64,000 bases of DNA, from assembly GCA_963764955.1 (NCBI GenBank), contig CAVXVE010000015.1:62001-126000 (forward strand). The letters are read 5' to 3'. A model generated the notes under the pieces. It saw nothing but the letters and a program-made list of their open reading frames with translations, was not told where the DNA came from and made no database searches. Source of the DNA: Roseiarcus sp963764955 (lineage in GTDB: Bacteria > Pseudomonadota > Alphaproteobacteria > Rhizobiales > Beijerinckiaceae). Shown here one piece after another: positions 34,614 through 43,866 of the stretch (position 1 is its first letter; every line of letters starts with the position of its first letter). The position numbers and the translations under genes are program-made.

Positions 34614-35063
34614 TCACGGCTTCGGTTGGCCGATCAGTTTCGCGATCCGCTGCAGCGCGAAGGCATAGCCCTGCGTTCCGCAGCCCACGATGACCCCCGA
34701 AGCGACACCGGACACATACGAATGATGTCGGAAAGACTCCCGCTTGTGCACATTGGAGATGTGCACTTCGATGATCGGTCCCGCGAAGGCGTTTAGCGCA
34801 TCGAGGATGGCGACGGACGTGTGGGTGAAGGCGGCAGGATTGATGACGATCCCGGCTGCGCGCTCGCGGGCGGCGTGGATGAGGTCGATCAGCTCATATT
34901 CCCGATTGCTCTGATGGAACTCGATCGCAAGCCCGAGCTCCTCGCCGACGCGGCGGCAGTCCACCTCGACGTCGGCCAGCGTCTCGCGGCCGTAGATCTC
35001 CGGCTCGCGTTTTCCCAAGAGGTTGAGATTGGGGCCGTTCAGGACGACGACGATCGGATTCAC
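34614..35063 (-). CDS. aroQ: type II 3-dehydroquinate dehydratase
   Basis: From GTG 35063 (GGGGGAGG 7 bases ahead) the 149-residue protein reads VNPIVVVLNGPNLNLLGKRE with the conserved catalytic Arg/Tyr region EPEIYGRETLADVE. QSNREYELIDLIHAARE, GIVINPAAFTHTSVAILDAL and VEIHISNVHKRESFRHHSYV-like text follow. It forms dodecamers and dehydrates dehydroquinate in the shikimate or quinate pathway. It is followed by kdgT with a 34-base gap, so a sugar-acid or quinate catabolic role is possible. Confidence 0.94.
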   Translation of the reverse strand: MNPIVVVLNGPNLNLLGKREPEIYGRETLADVEVDCRRVGEELGLAIEFHQSNREYELIDLIHAARERAAGIVINPAAFTHTSVAILDALNAFAGPIIEVHISNVHKRESFRHHSYVSGVASGVIVGCGTQGYAFALQRIAKLIGQPKP

Positions 35064-35150
35064 GCGGCCTCCCCCATAACTGCAGACCTCGTCCAGAGGC
35101 TGCCCGAGCGAACGCCCTACCATGGCCTGACTCGCCGCGCATGCCGACCG

Positions 35151-35549
35151 TCAGTAGTGGACGATGACGACCATCGGCTTCGCCTGCAATTCCTGCGGGG
35201 GATAGGTCTGGACGCCGCCCCAGCCGGCCCCCGGCCAGTCGCCGATTTGAAAGGGCGCGAATCCATTGCGCCCGAGCTCCGCCCGCACCGCCTCGACCCG
35301 GCGGTCCAGAATCCGGGCGCGCTCTATCGGATCGCCGAAGACCTCCGCGCGCTGGTTGACATCGATCAGCGTCACCGTTTGCGGCGCGGCGCCGGCGGCG
35401 GCGTCGACAACCCTTTGGCGCCCGACCGCGGTCAGAGCCGAACCGCGCCACGCCGTCGCGTCGAGATCGTCGCGCTTGACCTCGGGCGGCGTCGCGCAGC
35501 CCGCGGCCGTCAGAGCGATCGCACAAAAGATGCAAGCGCGCGCCCCCAA
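35151..35549 (-). CDS. lipoprotein of unknown function
   Basis: The 132-residue protein has a lipobox LTAAGC at residues ~13-18 after MGARACIFCAIA, so it is probably lipid-anchored. The mature part contains VTLIDVNQRAEVFGDPIERA and a Pro/Trp/Gly-rich end (DWPGAGWGGVQTYPPQEL). I know of no family. It sits between aroQ and the aldehyde dehydrogenase gene on the same strand, 21 bases after the latter's stop. Confidence 0.55.
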   Translation of the reverse strand: MGARACIFCAIALTAAGCATPPEVKRDDLDATAWRGSALTAVGRQRVVDAAAGAAPQTVTLIDVNQRAEVFGDPIERARILDRRVEAVRAELGRNGFAPFQIGDWPGAGWGGVQTYPPQELQAKPMVVIVHY

Positions 35550-35570
35550 GTCAGGCTCCCCCGGCTCGTC

Positions 35571-37043
35571 TCAGCCGTGCCACGCCGCGACGGTCTTCAG
35601 GGCCGAGAAGCCGTAAAGCGCCTCGAAACCCTTCTCGCGGCCGTGGCCCGATTTGCCCACCCCGCCGAACGGCAGTTCGACGCCGCCGCCCGCGCCGTAA
35701 TTGTTGAGGAACACCTGCCCGGCGCGCAACGCCTTGGCGAGCCGCATCTGCCGCCCTCCGTCGGACGTCCATAACCCCGCCACGAGACCGTAGCCGGCGC
35801 CGTTGGCGATCGCGATCGCCTCCGCCTCGTCATCAAAGGGAATCACGACCTGGACAGGGCCGAAAATTTCCTCCTGAGCGAGGCGATGGCCCGGAGCGAC
35901 ATCGGCGAACAGGGTCGGGGCGACAAAATGTCCGCCCTCCGGCGCGCTCTCGACGATCTTGCCCTTCGCGGCCAATTTCAGATCGGCGCCCTCGGCGATG
36001 AATTTGCTCACGATCGCCCTCTGCCGCTCGGAGATGAGCGGGCCGACGTCGAGGTCTTCATCCGCCGGGCCGACCTTGAGGGCCCGGTAACGCGCCGCCA
36101 TGCGCTCGACCACTTCGCCATAAATCTTACGCGCGACCAGAATGCGGGAGGCTGCCGAGCAGGTCTGGCCCGCATTCTGTATGCCCGCATTGACCAGGAA
36201 AGGGAGCGCGCGGTCGAGGTCGGCGTCGGCGAACACGAGCTGGGGCGATTTGCCGCCGAGTTCGAGCGTCACCGGCGCGACGTGTCGCGCCGCCGCCGCC
36301 TGCACGAGCGCGCCGACTGCGACCGAGCCGGTGAAGGAGAGATGCCTGACCCCGGGATGGGCGGCGAGCGCCGCGCCGGCTGCTTCGCCGAGGCCAGGCA
36401 CGACGTTGAGCGCGCCCGCGGGAAAGCCCGCTTCGCGCGCGAGATCGGCGAGGGCCAGCGAAGTCAGGCAGGCCTCCTCGGCGGGCTTCAGCACGCAGGC
36501 GTTGCCCATCGCCAGCGCCGCGCCGATGGTGCGCCCGGCGATCTGCATCGGATAGTTCCACGGCACGATATGGCCGGTCACCCCATGCGGCTCGCGCAGG
36601 GTGTAGACGGTGTAGCCATCGAGATAGGGGATGGTTTCGCCCATCATTTTGTCGGCCGCGCCGCCATAGAACTCCATGTAGCGGGCCATCGCCAGCGCGT
36701 CGGCGCGGCCCTGTTTCAAGGGTTTGCCGACATCGAGCGCCTCGATGTGGGCGAGTTCGTCGACTCTCTCGCTGATCAGCCCGGCGAGCCTCATCATGAG
36801 GCGCCCGCGCTCGGTCGCGGTCAGCTTTCCCCATTCGCCGGCAAGCGCGCGTTCGGCCGCCTCGACGGCGGCGTCGATGTCCCCAGCCTCGCCGCGCGCG
36901 ATCTCTCCGATCTCAACCCCGCGCGACGGGTCTTCCAGCGGCAGGCGTTTCCCCGATTGCGGCTCGACCCAGCGCCCGCCGATGAAGCACTTGTCGGTGT
37001 CGAACCAGGCTGGATTTGCGCTTGTGCGAACTCGTTCCAGCAT
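35571..37043 (-). CDS. NAD(P)-dependent aldehyde dehydrogenase
   Basis: The 490-residue protein from ATG 37043 has the family order GHIVPWNYPMQIAGRTIGAA, VTLELGGKSPQLVFADAD (catalytic Glu) and NAGQTCSAASRILVARK (catalytic Cys). NNYGAGGGVELPFGGVGKSG follows near the C-terminus. The substrate is not clear; it resembles betaine/aminobutyraldehyde-type enzymes. It is 32 bases downstream of the MetE-like gene on the same strand. Confidence 0.92.
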   Translation of the reverse strand: MLERVRTSANPAWFDTDKCFIGGRWVEPQSGKRLPLEDPSRGVEIGEIARGEAGDIDAAVEAAERALAGEWGKLTATERGRLMMRLAGLISERVDELAHIEALDVGKPLKQGRADALAMARYMEFYGGAADKMMGETIPYLDGYTVYTLREPHGVTGHIVPWNYPMQIAGRTIGAALAMGNACVLKPAEEACLTSLALADLAREAGFPAGALNVVPGLGEAAGAALAAHPGVRHLSFTGSVAVGALVQAAAARHVAPVTLELGGKSPQLVFADADLDRALPFLVNAGIQNAGQTCSAASRILVARKIYGEVVERMAARYRALKVGPADEDLDVGPLISERQRAIVSKFIAEGADLKLAAKGKIVESAPEGGHFVAPTLFADVAPGHRLAQEEIFGPVQVVIPFDDEAEAIAIANGAGYGLVAGLWTSDGGRQMRLAKALRAGQVFLNNYGAGGGVELPFGGVGKSGHGREKGFEALYGFSALKTVAAWHG

Positions 37044-37075
37044 CTCTTTCAATCCATTCGTCTCATGTGGACGGA

Positions 37076-38188
37076 CTATACCTTCCCCCAGACCTCCTCG
37101 GCGATCTCGACCAGGCGCGCGAGCTTGATCCATTGATCGGCTTCCTCGAGGTCGTTGCCGTGCGCGGTCGAGGAGAAGCCGCACTGATGGGAGAGCGCGC
37201 ATTGCTCGAGCGCCACGTATTTCGTCGCCTCCTCGATCCGGCGCTTGACCTCGTCCTTGGGCTCGGCGGGCGCCTTCTTCGAGCTCATGAGGCCGAGCAC
37301 GATGGTCGCGCTCTTCGGCGCAAAGCGTAAGGGGGCGAAGTCGCCTGAGCGCTCGTCGTCATATTCGAGGAAGAAGCCGTCGATCTTCATCTCGTTGAGC
37401 AGGATCTCGGCGACCGGCTCATAGCCGCCCTGCGCGACCCACGCGCTCTTGAAATTGCCGCGGCAGAGATGCACGCACACCGTCATGTCCTTGGGCCGGT
37501 CGCGGATCGAATCGTTGACGAGCCGGCAATAGAGACGCGTGAGCGCGTCCGGATCGTCGCCGCGCGCTTTCGTGCGGGCGCGGATGTCGGGATCGCAGAG
37601 ATAGGCGAGATTGGTGTCGTCGAACTGCAGATAGCGCAGGCCGCGCGCCGCGAGATCGGCGACCTCGGCGCGATAGGCGGCGGTGAGGTCATCGTAGAAA
37701 GCCTCGAGGTTCGGATAGACCGCATCGCTGATCGCCTCCCGCCCGCCGCGGAAATGCAGCATCGACGGCGCGGGAATGCAGACCTTCGGCGTCCGGGTCG
37801 TCGCCGCCTTGAGGAAATCGAAGTCCGTCCCCTGAATCGGGCCGACCCATTTGACCTTGCTGCCGACATGCATGGTCGGGGGCGCGAAGCCGACCTTCGT
37901 GCCGTCGTCCTTTTTGAAATGCGCGGCGAATTCCCCGTAAGTCGTCTCCACGCCCTCGAGCCGTTCGAGAAAATCGACGTGAAAGAAGGTGCGGCGGAAC
38001 TCACCGTCGGTGATCCCCTTGAGGCCCACATTCTCCTGAGCGCGCACGACCTCGCGGATGCACTCGTCCTCGATTCCGTGCAGTTCGGCCGCGGGCAAGT
38101 GACCAGCGGCGAAGCGCTCGCGCGCTTGCCTGAGCCGCTCTGGGCGGAGATAGCTGCCGACATGGTCGGCTCGAAACGGCGGAGACAT
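37076..38188 (-). CDS. MetE C-terminal-like, cobalamin-independent methionine synthase-family protein
   Basis: The 370-residue protein is of the YxjG/YxjH type: RADHVGSYLRPERLRQARE, then KGITDGEFRRTFFHVDFLE. The zinc site is VCVHLCRGNFKSAW (His-x-Cys) with FFLEYDDERSGDFAP and QCALSHQCGF (third Cys). It lacks the N-terminal MetE half. The reaction is probably methyl transfer from a methyl donor to a thiol, perhaps not homocysteine itself. It shares a strand and a 32-base gap with the aldehyde dehydrogenase. Confidence 0.85.
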   Translation of the reverse strand: MSPPFRADHVGSYLRPERLRQARERFAAGHLPAAELHGIEDECIREVVRAQENVGLKGITDGEFRRTFFHVDFLERLEGVETTYGEFAAHFKKDDGTKVGFAPPTMHVGSKVKWVGPIQGTDFDFLKAATTRTPKVCIPAPSMLHFRGGREAISDAVYPNLEAFYDDLTAAYRAEVADLAARGLRYLQFDDTNLAYLCDPDIRARTKARGDDPDALTRLYCRLVNDSIRDRPKDMTVCVHLCRGNFKSAWVAQGGYEPVAEILLNEMKIDGFFLEYDDERSGDFAPLRFAPKSATIVLGLMSSKKAPAEPKDEVKRRIEEATKYVALEQCALSHQCGFSSTAHGNDLEEADQWIKLARLVEIAEEVWGKV

Positions 38189-38272
38189 GGATCCTCCCTA
38201 GAGGCGCGCAATATGGCTTTGGGCCGATGCTCTCACGCCGGACGGAGTCTTGGCAACCGGCTCCCACCCCGA

Positions 38273-38295
38273 CCCCTCTCCCGAAAGGAGAGGGG
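38273..38295. repeat. perfect 9-bp hairpin after tadA
   Basis: CCCCTCTCC (38273-38281) and GGAGAGGGG (38287-38295) form a stem around CGAAA. It starts 5 bases beyond the tadA stop codon on the minus strand, a terminator-like position, though there is no T run. It is similar in composition to the repeat inserted in soxA. Confidence 0.45.
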
Positions 38296-38299
38296 GGCC

Positions 38300-38729
38300 T
38301 CACCGCCGCGCGGCGAAAAACTTCTTTAGCATCGCCGCCGCCTCGCTCTCGCGCAATCCCCCGTAGACCTCCGGCGCATGGTGGCAGGTGGGCGAACGGA
38401 AGAAGCGCGGGCCGTTGTCGACAGCGCCGCCCTTGGGGTCCGGGGCGGCGTAATAGAGGCGGCGCAGGCGGGCATGCGAGATCGCGCCGGCGCACATCGC
38501 GCAAGGCTCGAGGGTCACATAGAGATCGGAGCCAACGAGCCGTTCGGCGCCAAGCTTCGCCGCAGCCTCGCGGATGACCAGCATTTCCGCATGCGCGGTC
38601 GGATCGTTCAGTTCGCGGGCGCCGATTTCCGGCGCTGGCGATCACGGTCCCGTCGCGAACGAGCGCCGCGCCGACCGGCGTTTCGCCGCGCGCCTCGGCC
38701 GCGCGCGCCTCGGCGAAGGCGAGGCTCAT
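38300..38729 (-). CDS. tadA: tRNA-specific adenosine deaminase TadA (one frame break)
   Basis: The start MSLAFAEARAAEARGETP (ATG 38729) leads to VGAALVRDGTVIASAGNR. After a +1 C near 38620 it continues ARELNDPTAHAEMLVIREAA (the zinc His and catalytic Glu, H-A-E). LYVTLEPCAMCAGAISHARL carries the P-C-x-x-C zinc site, and the end is MLKKFFAARR. It makes inosine at wobble position 34 of tRNA(Arg). It is essential, so the frame break should be a sequencing insertion. Confidence 0.92.
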
Positions 38730-38892
38730 CGGATCGCGGCCGTTGCTCTCTTCAGTCAAATCGAGCTCCCCGTGCGAAGTCCGCCCTTGACTCGTCGCAA
38801 CGTTTTCGTGTGGCGGCCCGCGGCGATCGGGCTTAGGACAAGCGGCCGCGCGCGGCAATGCGCCAAGCGAACGGCCGGAACGAAGCAATCCC

Positions 38893-40771
38893 ATGAGCGA
38901 CGAAACGCAAGCCGCAAACTCCGAGGTCCGGGCGGGCCAGCGCATCGCCAAGGTCATCGCGCGCGCCGGCGTTTGCTCACGCCGCGACGCCGAAGCCTGG
39001 ATCGCCGCGGGGCGGGTCACCGTCAACGGCAAGGTGCTCTCAAGCCCCGCCTTCAATGTGAGCGAAGCCGACGACGTGCGCGTCGACGGCAAGCGGCTCG
39101 GCGCCCCAGAGCGCACGCGGCTCTTTCTGTTTCACAAGCCGAGGGGCCTCGTCACCACCGCGCGCGACCCGGAGGGGCGGAACACGGTTTTCGCGGTGCT
39201 CCCGCCTGACTTGCCGCGCGTCGTCGCAATCGGCCGGCTCGACATCAACACCGAAGGGCTTCTGCTGCTCACCAACGACGGCGGCCTCGCGCGGGTTTTG
39301 GAGCTTCCGTCGACCGGCTGGCTGCGCCGGTACCGGGTGCGCGTGCACGGGAGCATCGACCAGGCGGCGCTCGATCGCTTGAGTGAGGGAGTCACGATCG
39401 ACGGCGTCAATTACCAGGGCGTCGAGGCTAGGCTCGATCGCGAGCAGGGCGCGAACGCCTGGCTCACGTTGGGCCTCAGGGAAGGGAAAAACCGGGAGAT
39501 CAAGAAGATCCTCGAGCACCTGGGTCTGGCGGTCAACCGCCTGATCCGCGTTTCCTTCGGGCCGTTCGAGCTTGGCGATCTCCCCGAGGGCGAGGTCATG
39601 GAAGTGCGCACGCGGGTGCTGCGCGATCAACTGGGCGTGAAGCTCGCGAAAGAGGCGAACGCCAATTTCGACGCAGGCCTGATCGACCGCGCCGAGCCGC
39701 GCGCCCGAGCGGAGTCAGGGCGACCGTCCGCGCGAGAGCCGCGGGCCGCGCGAGGCCCGCGGCCGCGGGCCTGCGAAGCCTGGCCGGCCGGAGCGGGGCG
39801 CGAGAGGGGCCGAGAGCCGGTTCGAACGCGATGGGCCGGCGCGCCGCGCGCCGCCGAAGCCTTCGACCCCTGAGCGCCGGCGCAAGCATGTCTCGGCCTT
39901 GCGGGCCGAGATCGTGGCCGACGTCGCCGACGGCAAGGGGCCGCGCAAGCGCGTCGAGCGCGGCGCGACCCATGACCGCAAGGGCCGGACCGTCGCCGTC
40001 GAGCGCATATCCCGCGCTGGCGAAGAGGCGCGCACAAGCGGCGCGCCCGAGGCGCGGCCGACGCGCAGCGCACGTCCGAACGGTGGAGGCGATTCCTTCG
40101 GCCCCAAGCGAGGGCGCGCCGCGGCAGGGCGCGAGCGGCCGCCGCATTCGGACCAGAGGGCGTCCGGGCGCCGGCTCGGGAGGTCCAATGCCGCGAGAGG
40201 CGAAGGCGGCCCGCGGGAGCGTCGCTTCGACCGTCCTCCAGCGAAGCGGGACGGCGACCGCCGAGATGGCCTGCCGCGAACGCACAATACCGGGGATCCG
40301 ACGCGCGAACGCAAGTTTGACCGGCCTCAAGGCCGGACGCGTCCCCCGGCGAGCGAAGGCCGACCCCTGCGATCCGATGACAAGAGCGGGCCGCGCGAGC
40401 GTCGCTTCGACCGTTCCGAAGCAAAGCGCGACGGTGATCGTCGAGAACGGCCGTTATCGACACGGGGCGCGGGCGATCCGGCGCGCGAACGCAAGTTTGA
40501 TCCGCCTCAGGGCCGAACGCGTCCCCCTGCTGGCGAGGGCCGACCGCCGCGATCGGACGACAAGAGCCGTGGCCCGCGCTCAGACTTCAAATCAAGACCG
40601 CCGCGTACAGGAGCGCGTGACGGAGATCGGCAGCAGGGCCCTGGCCGCGGCGCGAGCGGCAAAGGCGGACCGCCGCGCGGTCGCTCCTCATCACCAGGGG
40701 GGCGCCCTCCCCCAAGGAAAGGACCGCCGAAAGGAGCCGGCGGGTCGCGCCCGCCGCCGCGCAAGCGCTGA
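38893..40771 (+). CDS. rluB: 23S rRNA pseudouridine synthase RluB-type with ~360-residue basic tail (one frame break)
   Basis: An S4 domain (residues ~15-60: RIAKVIARAGVCSRRDAEAW) precedes the RsuA/RluB catalytic domain with GRLDINTEGLLLLTNDGGLA (catalytic Asp) and REGKNREIKKILEHLGLAV. The domain ends near residue 260. A +1 shift near 39700 then leads to an Arg/Gly/Pro/Asp/Lys-rich tail starting QGDRPRESRGPREARG. It contains RRKHVSALRAE and THDRKGRTVAVERISR, both typical of rhizobial RluB tails. Two exact-length 60-residue repeats follow. The stop overlaps the rsmD ATG (TGATG). Confidence 0.88.
40208..40567 (+). repeat. two tandem 180-bp repeats inside the rluB tail
   Basis: Units 40208-40387 and 40388-40567 encode 60-residue copies: GPRERRFDR, AKRDGDRR, then GDP-x-RERKFD, PQGRTRPPA and RSDDKS. 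The period is exactly 180 bp and a third partial unit follows (GPRSDF). Similarity between units is high at the protein level and in codons, implying recent unequal exchange. Confidence 0.8.
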
Positions 40772-41340
40772 TGCGCATTATCGGCGGCCGTCTCAAGGGC
40801 CGCGTGCTGTCGGCGCCATCGTCGCGGGCCATCCGTCCGACCTCGGAGCGCCTGCGCGAGTCGATCTTCGACATTCTCGAGCACCGGTTCCCCGGCCACA
40901 TCGAGGGCGCGCGCGCCGTAGACCTCTTCGCCGGCACGGGGGCGCTCGCGATCGAGGCTCTCTCCCGCGGCGCGCGCTTCGCGCTCTTTGTCGACAGTGG
41001 CGCCGAGGCGCGCGCGCTTCTGCGCGCCAATGTCGAAGCGCTGGCGCTCGGCGGCGTGACGCGCATCTGGCGCGCCGACGCGACCAGGCTCGGCTCGGCG
41101 CCCGCCGGCGGCCCGTTCGCGCTCGCCTTCCTCGACCCGCCCTACGGCCAGGGGCTTGCCGAGCCGGCGCTCGCCTCGCTTGTCGCTGGCGGCTGGCTCG
41201 AGCCCAACGCGCTTTGCGTCGTCGAGGAGGACGCCAAGGCGGACATCGGCGCGCCGATCGGCCTCGCCCGCGTCGACGAGCGGATCTACGGCGATACAAA
41301 GATCGCGATCTTTCAGGCGATGGCCCCGACGGCGATTTGA
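40771..41340 (+). CDS. rsmD: 16S rRNA (guanine966-N2)-methyltransferase
   Basis: The 189-residue protein begins MRIIGGRLKGRVLSAPSSRA and PTSERLRESIFDILEHR, then VDLFAGTGALAIEALSRGA (SAM motif I) and LAFLDPPYGQGLAEPAL (the D-P-P-Y catalytic motif). It methylates G966 of 16S rRNA. Coupling with rluB through TGATG is a common arrangement in this order. Confidence 0.95.
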   Translation: MRIIGGRLKGRVLSAPSSRAIRPTSERLRESIFDILEHRFPGHIEGARAVDLFAGTGALAIEALSRGARFALFVDSGAEARALLRANVEALALGGVTRIWRADATRLGSAPAGGPFALAFLDPPYGQGLAEPALASLVAGGWLEPNALCVVEEDAKADIGAPIGLARVDERIYGDTKIAIFQAMAPTAI

Positions 41341-41420
41341 TTTGGTCCGCATTGTCAAACGGGTTGCGGTTGCGCCAACGTCGGCGAGACCGACCGCGTC
41401 GCGAACTCCGGGGGCAGCAG

Positions 41421-41819
41421 GTGAGGGCATACGTGGCGGCCGCCGGCCTGATCGTTGCGATGGCGCTCGCCGGCTGCCAGCCGCTCGAAGTGGATCAGGT
41501 GGCGCAACAATCGATGATCGGCCTTTCGAAGCGCGACATTCTCGCTTGCATGGGCGCTCCGGCCCAACGCGTTCCATCCGGCCAGGCGACCGAGATCTGG
41601 ACCTATGTCGGCGGCCAGATGCGCGGCTACGGACCGCAATGGGCGCTTCTGCTCAACACGAATCTGGTTCCCTTCACGCCGGGCGGAAGCTGCGATGTCG
41701 TCATGGTGATGACCAACGGCCATGTCAGCGAGGTCGGCTACACCGCGGTCGACGGCGGCAAGTTTCCGCTCGGCCAGGAATGCGTGTTTCCCGTCCAAAG
41801 CTGCGTCAAGGCGCCCTGA
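41421..41819 (+). CDS. lipoprotein, BamE/SmpA-like
   Basis: From GTG 41421 the protein is VRAYVAAAGLIVAMALAG, then a lipobox LAGC. The mature part has LSKRDILACMGAPAQRVPSG, matching the lead strand of small BamE/SmpA-like domains (sK-x-d-v-x-a-x-G-x-P). ATEIWTYVGG and a C-terminal strand pair with Cys (ECVFPVQSCV) follow. The length is 132 residues. It is probably periplasmic or outer-membrane anchored. It is not clearly BamE itself. Confidence 0.7.
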   Translation: MRAYVAAAGLIVAMALAGCQPLEVDQVAQQSMIGLSKRDILACMGAPAQRVPSGQATEIWTYVGGQMRGYGPQWALLLNTNLVPFTPGGSCDVVMVMTNGHVSEVGYTAVDGGKFPLGQECVFPVQSCVKAP

Positions 41820-41821
41820 GC

Positions 41822-42899
41822 TCAGACGTTGTCGCCGTGGATCGCCGCGATCGTCGCGTCGGTCACCGCGCGTGTCGTGGCCTTGCCGCCGAGATCGGGC
41901 GTGTGCAGCGACGGGTCGGCAGTGACGCGCTCGATCGCCCGCATCAAGCCGATCCGCCGCAGCCTTCTCGCCGAGATGTTCGAGCATCATCGCCCCGGTC
42001 CAGAACGAGCCGACCGGATTGGCGATCCCCTTGCCCATGATGTCGAAGGCCGAGCCGTGGATCGGCTCGAACATCGAGGGGAAGACGCGCTCGGGATTGA
42101 GATTGGCGGTCGGCGCGATGCCGAGCGAGCCGGCGAGCGCAGCCGCCAGATCCGACAGGATGTCGGCGTGCAGGTTCGAGGCGACGATCGTGTCGAGGCT
42201 CTCGGGCTTGATCGTCATCCGCATGGTCATCGCGTCGACCAGCATCTTGTCCCATGCCACATCGGGGAACTCGCGCGCGACCTCGGCGCCGATCTCGTCC
42301 CACATCACCATGGCGTGGCGCTGCGCGTTCGACTTGGTGACGACGGTGAGGAGCTTGCGCGGGCGCGAGCGGGCGAGTGCGAAAGCGAAACGGAAGATGC
42401 GCTCGACGCCGGCGCGGGTCATGATCGAGACGTCGGTCGCGACCTCGATCGGCAGGCCGCGATGAACGCGCCCGCCGACGCCGGCATATTCGCCCTCGGA
42501 GTTCTCGCGCACGATCACCCAGTCGAGCTCGGGCCCGGTCACCTTGCGCAACGGGCTCGTTATCCCCGGCAGGACGCGGGCGGGGCGGACGTTGGCGTAT
42601 TGGTCGAACGGCTGGCAGATCGCGAGCCTGAGGCCCCAGAGGCTGATATGGTCCGGCACGTCGGGCGAGCCGACAGCGCCGAAATAGATTGCATCGTGAT
42701 CCTTGATTTGCTCGCGGCCGTCGTCCGGCATCATCAGGCCGGTCGCGCGATAAAGGTCCGAGCCCCAGTCGAACGAGTCGAAGGCGAATTCGAGCGCGCC
42801 CTCGCGCTCGGCGAGCGCCTTCATGACTTCGAGGCCGGCCGGAATGACCTCCTTGCCGATCCCGTCGCCGGGAATGACCGCGATCCGATAGCGCCGCAT
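41822..42899 (-). CDS. isopropylmalate-type decarboxylating dehydrogenase (tartrate/D-malate dehydrogenase class; one frame break)
   Basis: The start MRRYRIAVIPGDGIGKEVIP, then IVRENSEGEYAGVGGRVHRG (phosphorylation/substrate-Arg loop equivalents) and TKSNAQRHAMVMWDEIG. DAMTMRMTIKPESLDTIVAS and FEPIHGSAFDIMGKGIANPV bind Mg and NAD. After a +1 base near 41946 it ends LMRAIERVTADPSLHTPDLG and AIHGDNV. The sequence resembles the TtuC/DmlA branch (tartrate or D-malate oxidation), not LeuB. It is convergent with the lipoprotein gene. Confidence 0.85.
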
Positions 42900-43002
42900 G
42901 GATTGATTCCGAACGGGTGAGGAGACCGGCCTCGCGGGCCGGCGCTCCGCCGTATCACGGGCGACGATTCCTGTCGCGCGTTCGCCGCCGGCGTGGGCCG
43001 CC

Positions 43003-43701
43003 TCAAGCCCCGGCGAATCGCCTGCGGCGAAGGCCAAGCGCGCCAAGGCCGGCGAAGCCGAGCAGCATGAGACCCCAGGTCGAGGCCTCCGGCACGGCGG
43101 CGATGCTCACGTCGTCGAGGCCGGTGTAGGTCGGGCCGCCCCGTCCCGTGTAATAGGGGTCGACGACGTCGCCGAAGGTGATGGTGTTCGAGGTTCCGTC
43201 GGCGATGAAGTTGAAAGCGAATTGCCGCCAGGTCGAGGGCAGGTCCGTGGGGCGCGCCGTCCCCGTCTCGGACAGGATGAGCGTATTGCTGGTTCCGTCC
43301 CTGATCTCCACCAGAATCGCCGCGGGTCCGCCGTTGGCGCTATAGTTCCCGACCCAATAGCTGAGCCGGTATTGCTGACCGGGCACGGTCGGGATCGCCT
43401 GGCTCACGATCCTGACGCTGCCGTCGCAGGTCCGCACGCTGCCGTCGCACAGGTTGAGGGCCAGATTCCCTTCATGCGGCGACAGCGAATTGCCTTCGAG
43501 GATGAAGCCGTCCTTGTACCAGGCGAGGGAATCGCCCCTGACCGTCCAGCCGGGAAGGGTCGTGCTGTCGCTCGGCGAAACTTGCCGGACGCTTCCGTCG
43601 CCGAACACGCCCTGCTCGAAGCCGCCGTTAACGACATCGGCCGCCGCAGGGGACCCGATCGCCAGCGCACATGCCGCGACGATGAACAGGACGCGCTTCA
43701 T
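43003..43701 (-). CDS. PEP-CTERM-like secreted protein with DUF642-type domain
   Basis: The 232-residue protein has a signal peptide (MKRVLFIVAACALAIGS) and a DUF642/choice-of-anchor domain starting VVNGGFEQGVFGDGSVRQVS. The short repeat DGSVR-x occurs several times. The C-terminus is VPEASTWGLMLLGFAGLG followed by ALGLRRRR, a PEP-CTERM sorting signal in which the usual PEP is PEA. Proteins of this type are trimmed and attached to the surface by exosortase, which is not encoded here. The function is unknown. Confidence 0.8.
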   Translation of the reverse strand: MKRVLFIVAACALAIGSPAAADVVNGGFEQGVFGDGSVRQVSPSDSTTLPGWTVRGDSLAWYKDGFILEGNSLSPHEGNLALNLCDGSVRTCDGSVRIVSQAIPTVPGQQYRLSYWVGNYSANGGPAAILVEIRDGTSNTLILSETGTARPTDLPSTWRQFAFNFIADGTSNTITFGDVVDPYYTGRGGPTYTGLDDVSIAAVPEASTWGLMLLGFAGLGALGLRRRRFAGA

Positions 43702-43866
43702 AGCTCCCCCCCTTGATGACGCCGAATGCGTCCAAAGTGCGAGCACAAGGAGATTATTCCCCCACGTCAAGTTCGTATTTATACCTAGGGACGCCGCTCG
43801 CGCGGCGCTCGTGAGGATGCGCGGGCATGGGGCGGGCGGCCCCCGACGGCCCCGCCTGGCGCGCGG

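Noticed and set aside
39831..41420. Long plus-strand frame joining the rluB tail region to the lipoprotein gene
   Set aside because: It lies out of frame over rluB and rsmD; only the part from GTG 41421 has a lipobox and a domain-like pattern.
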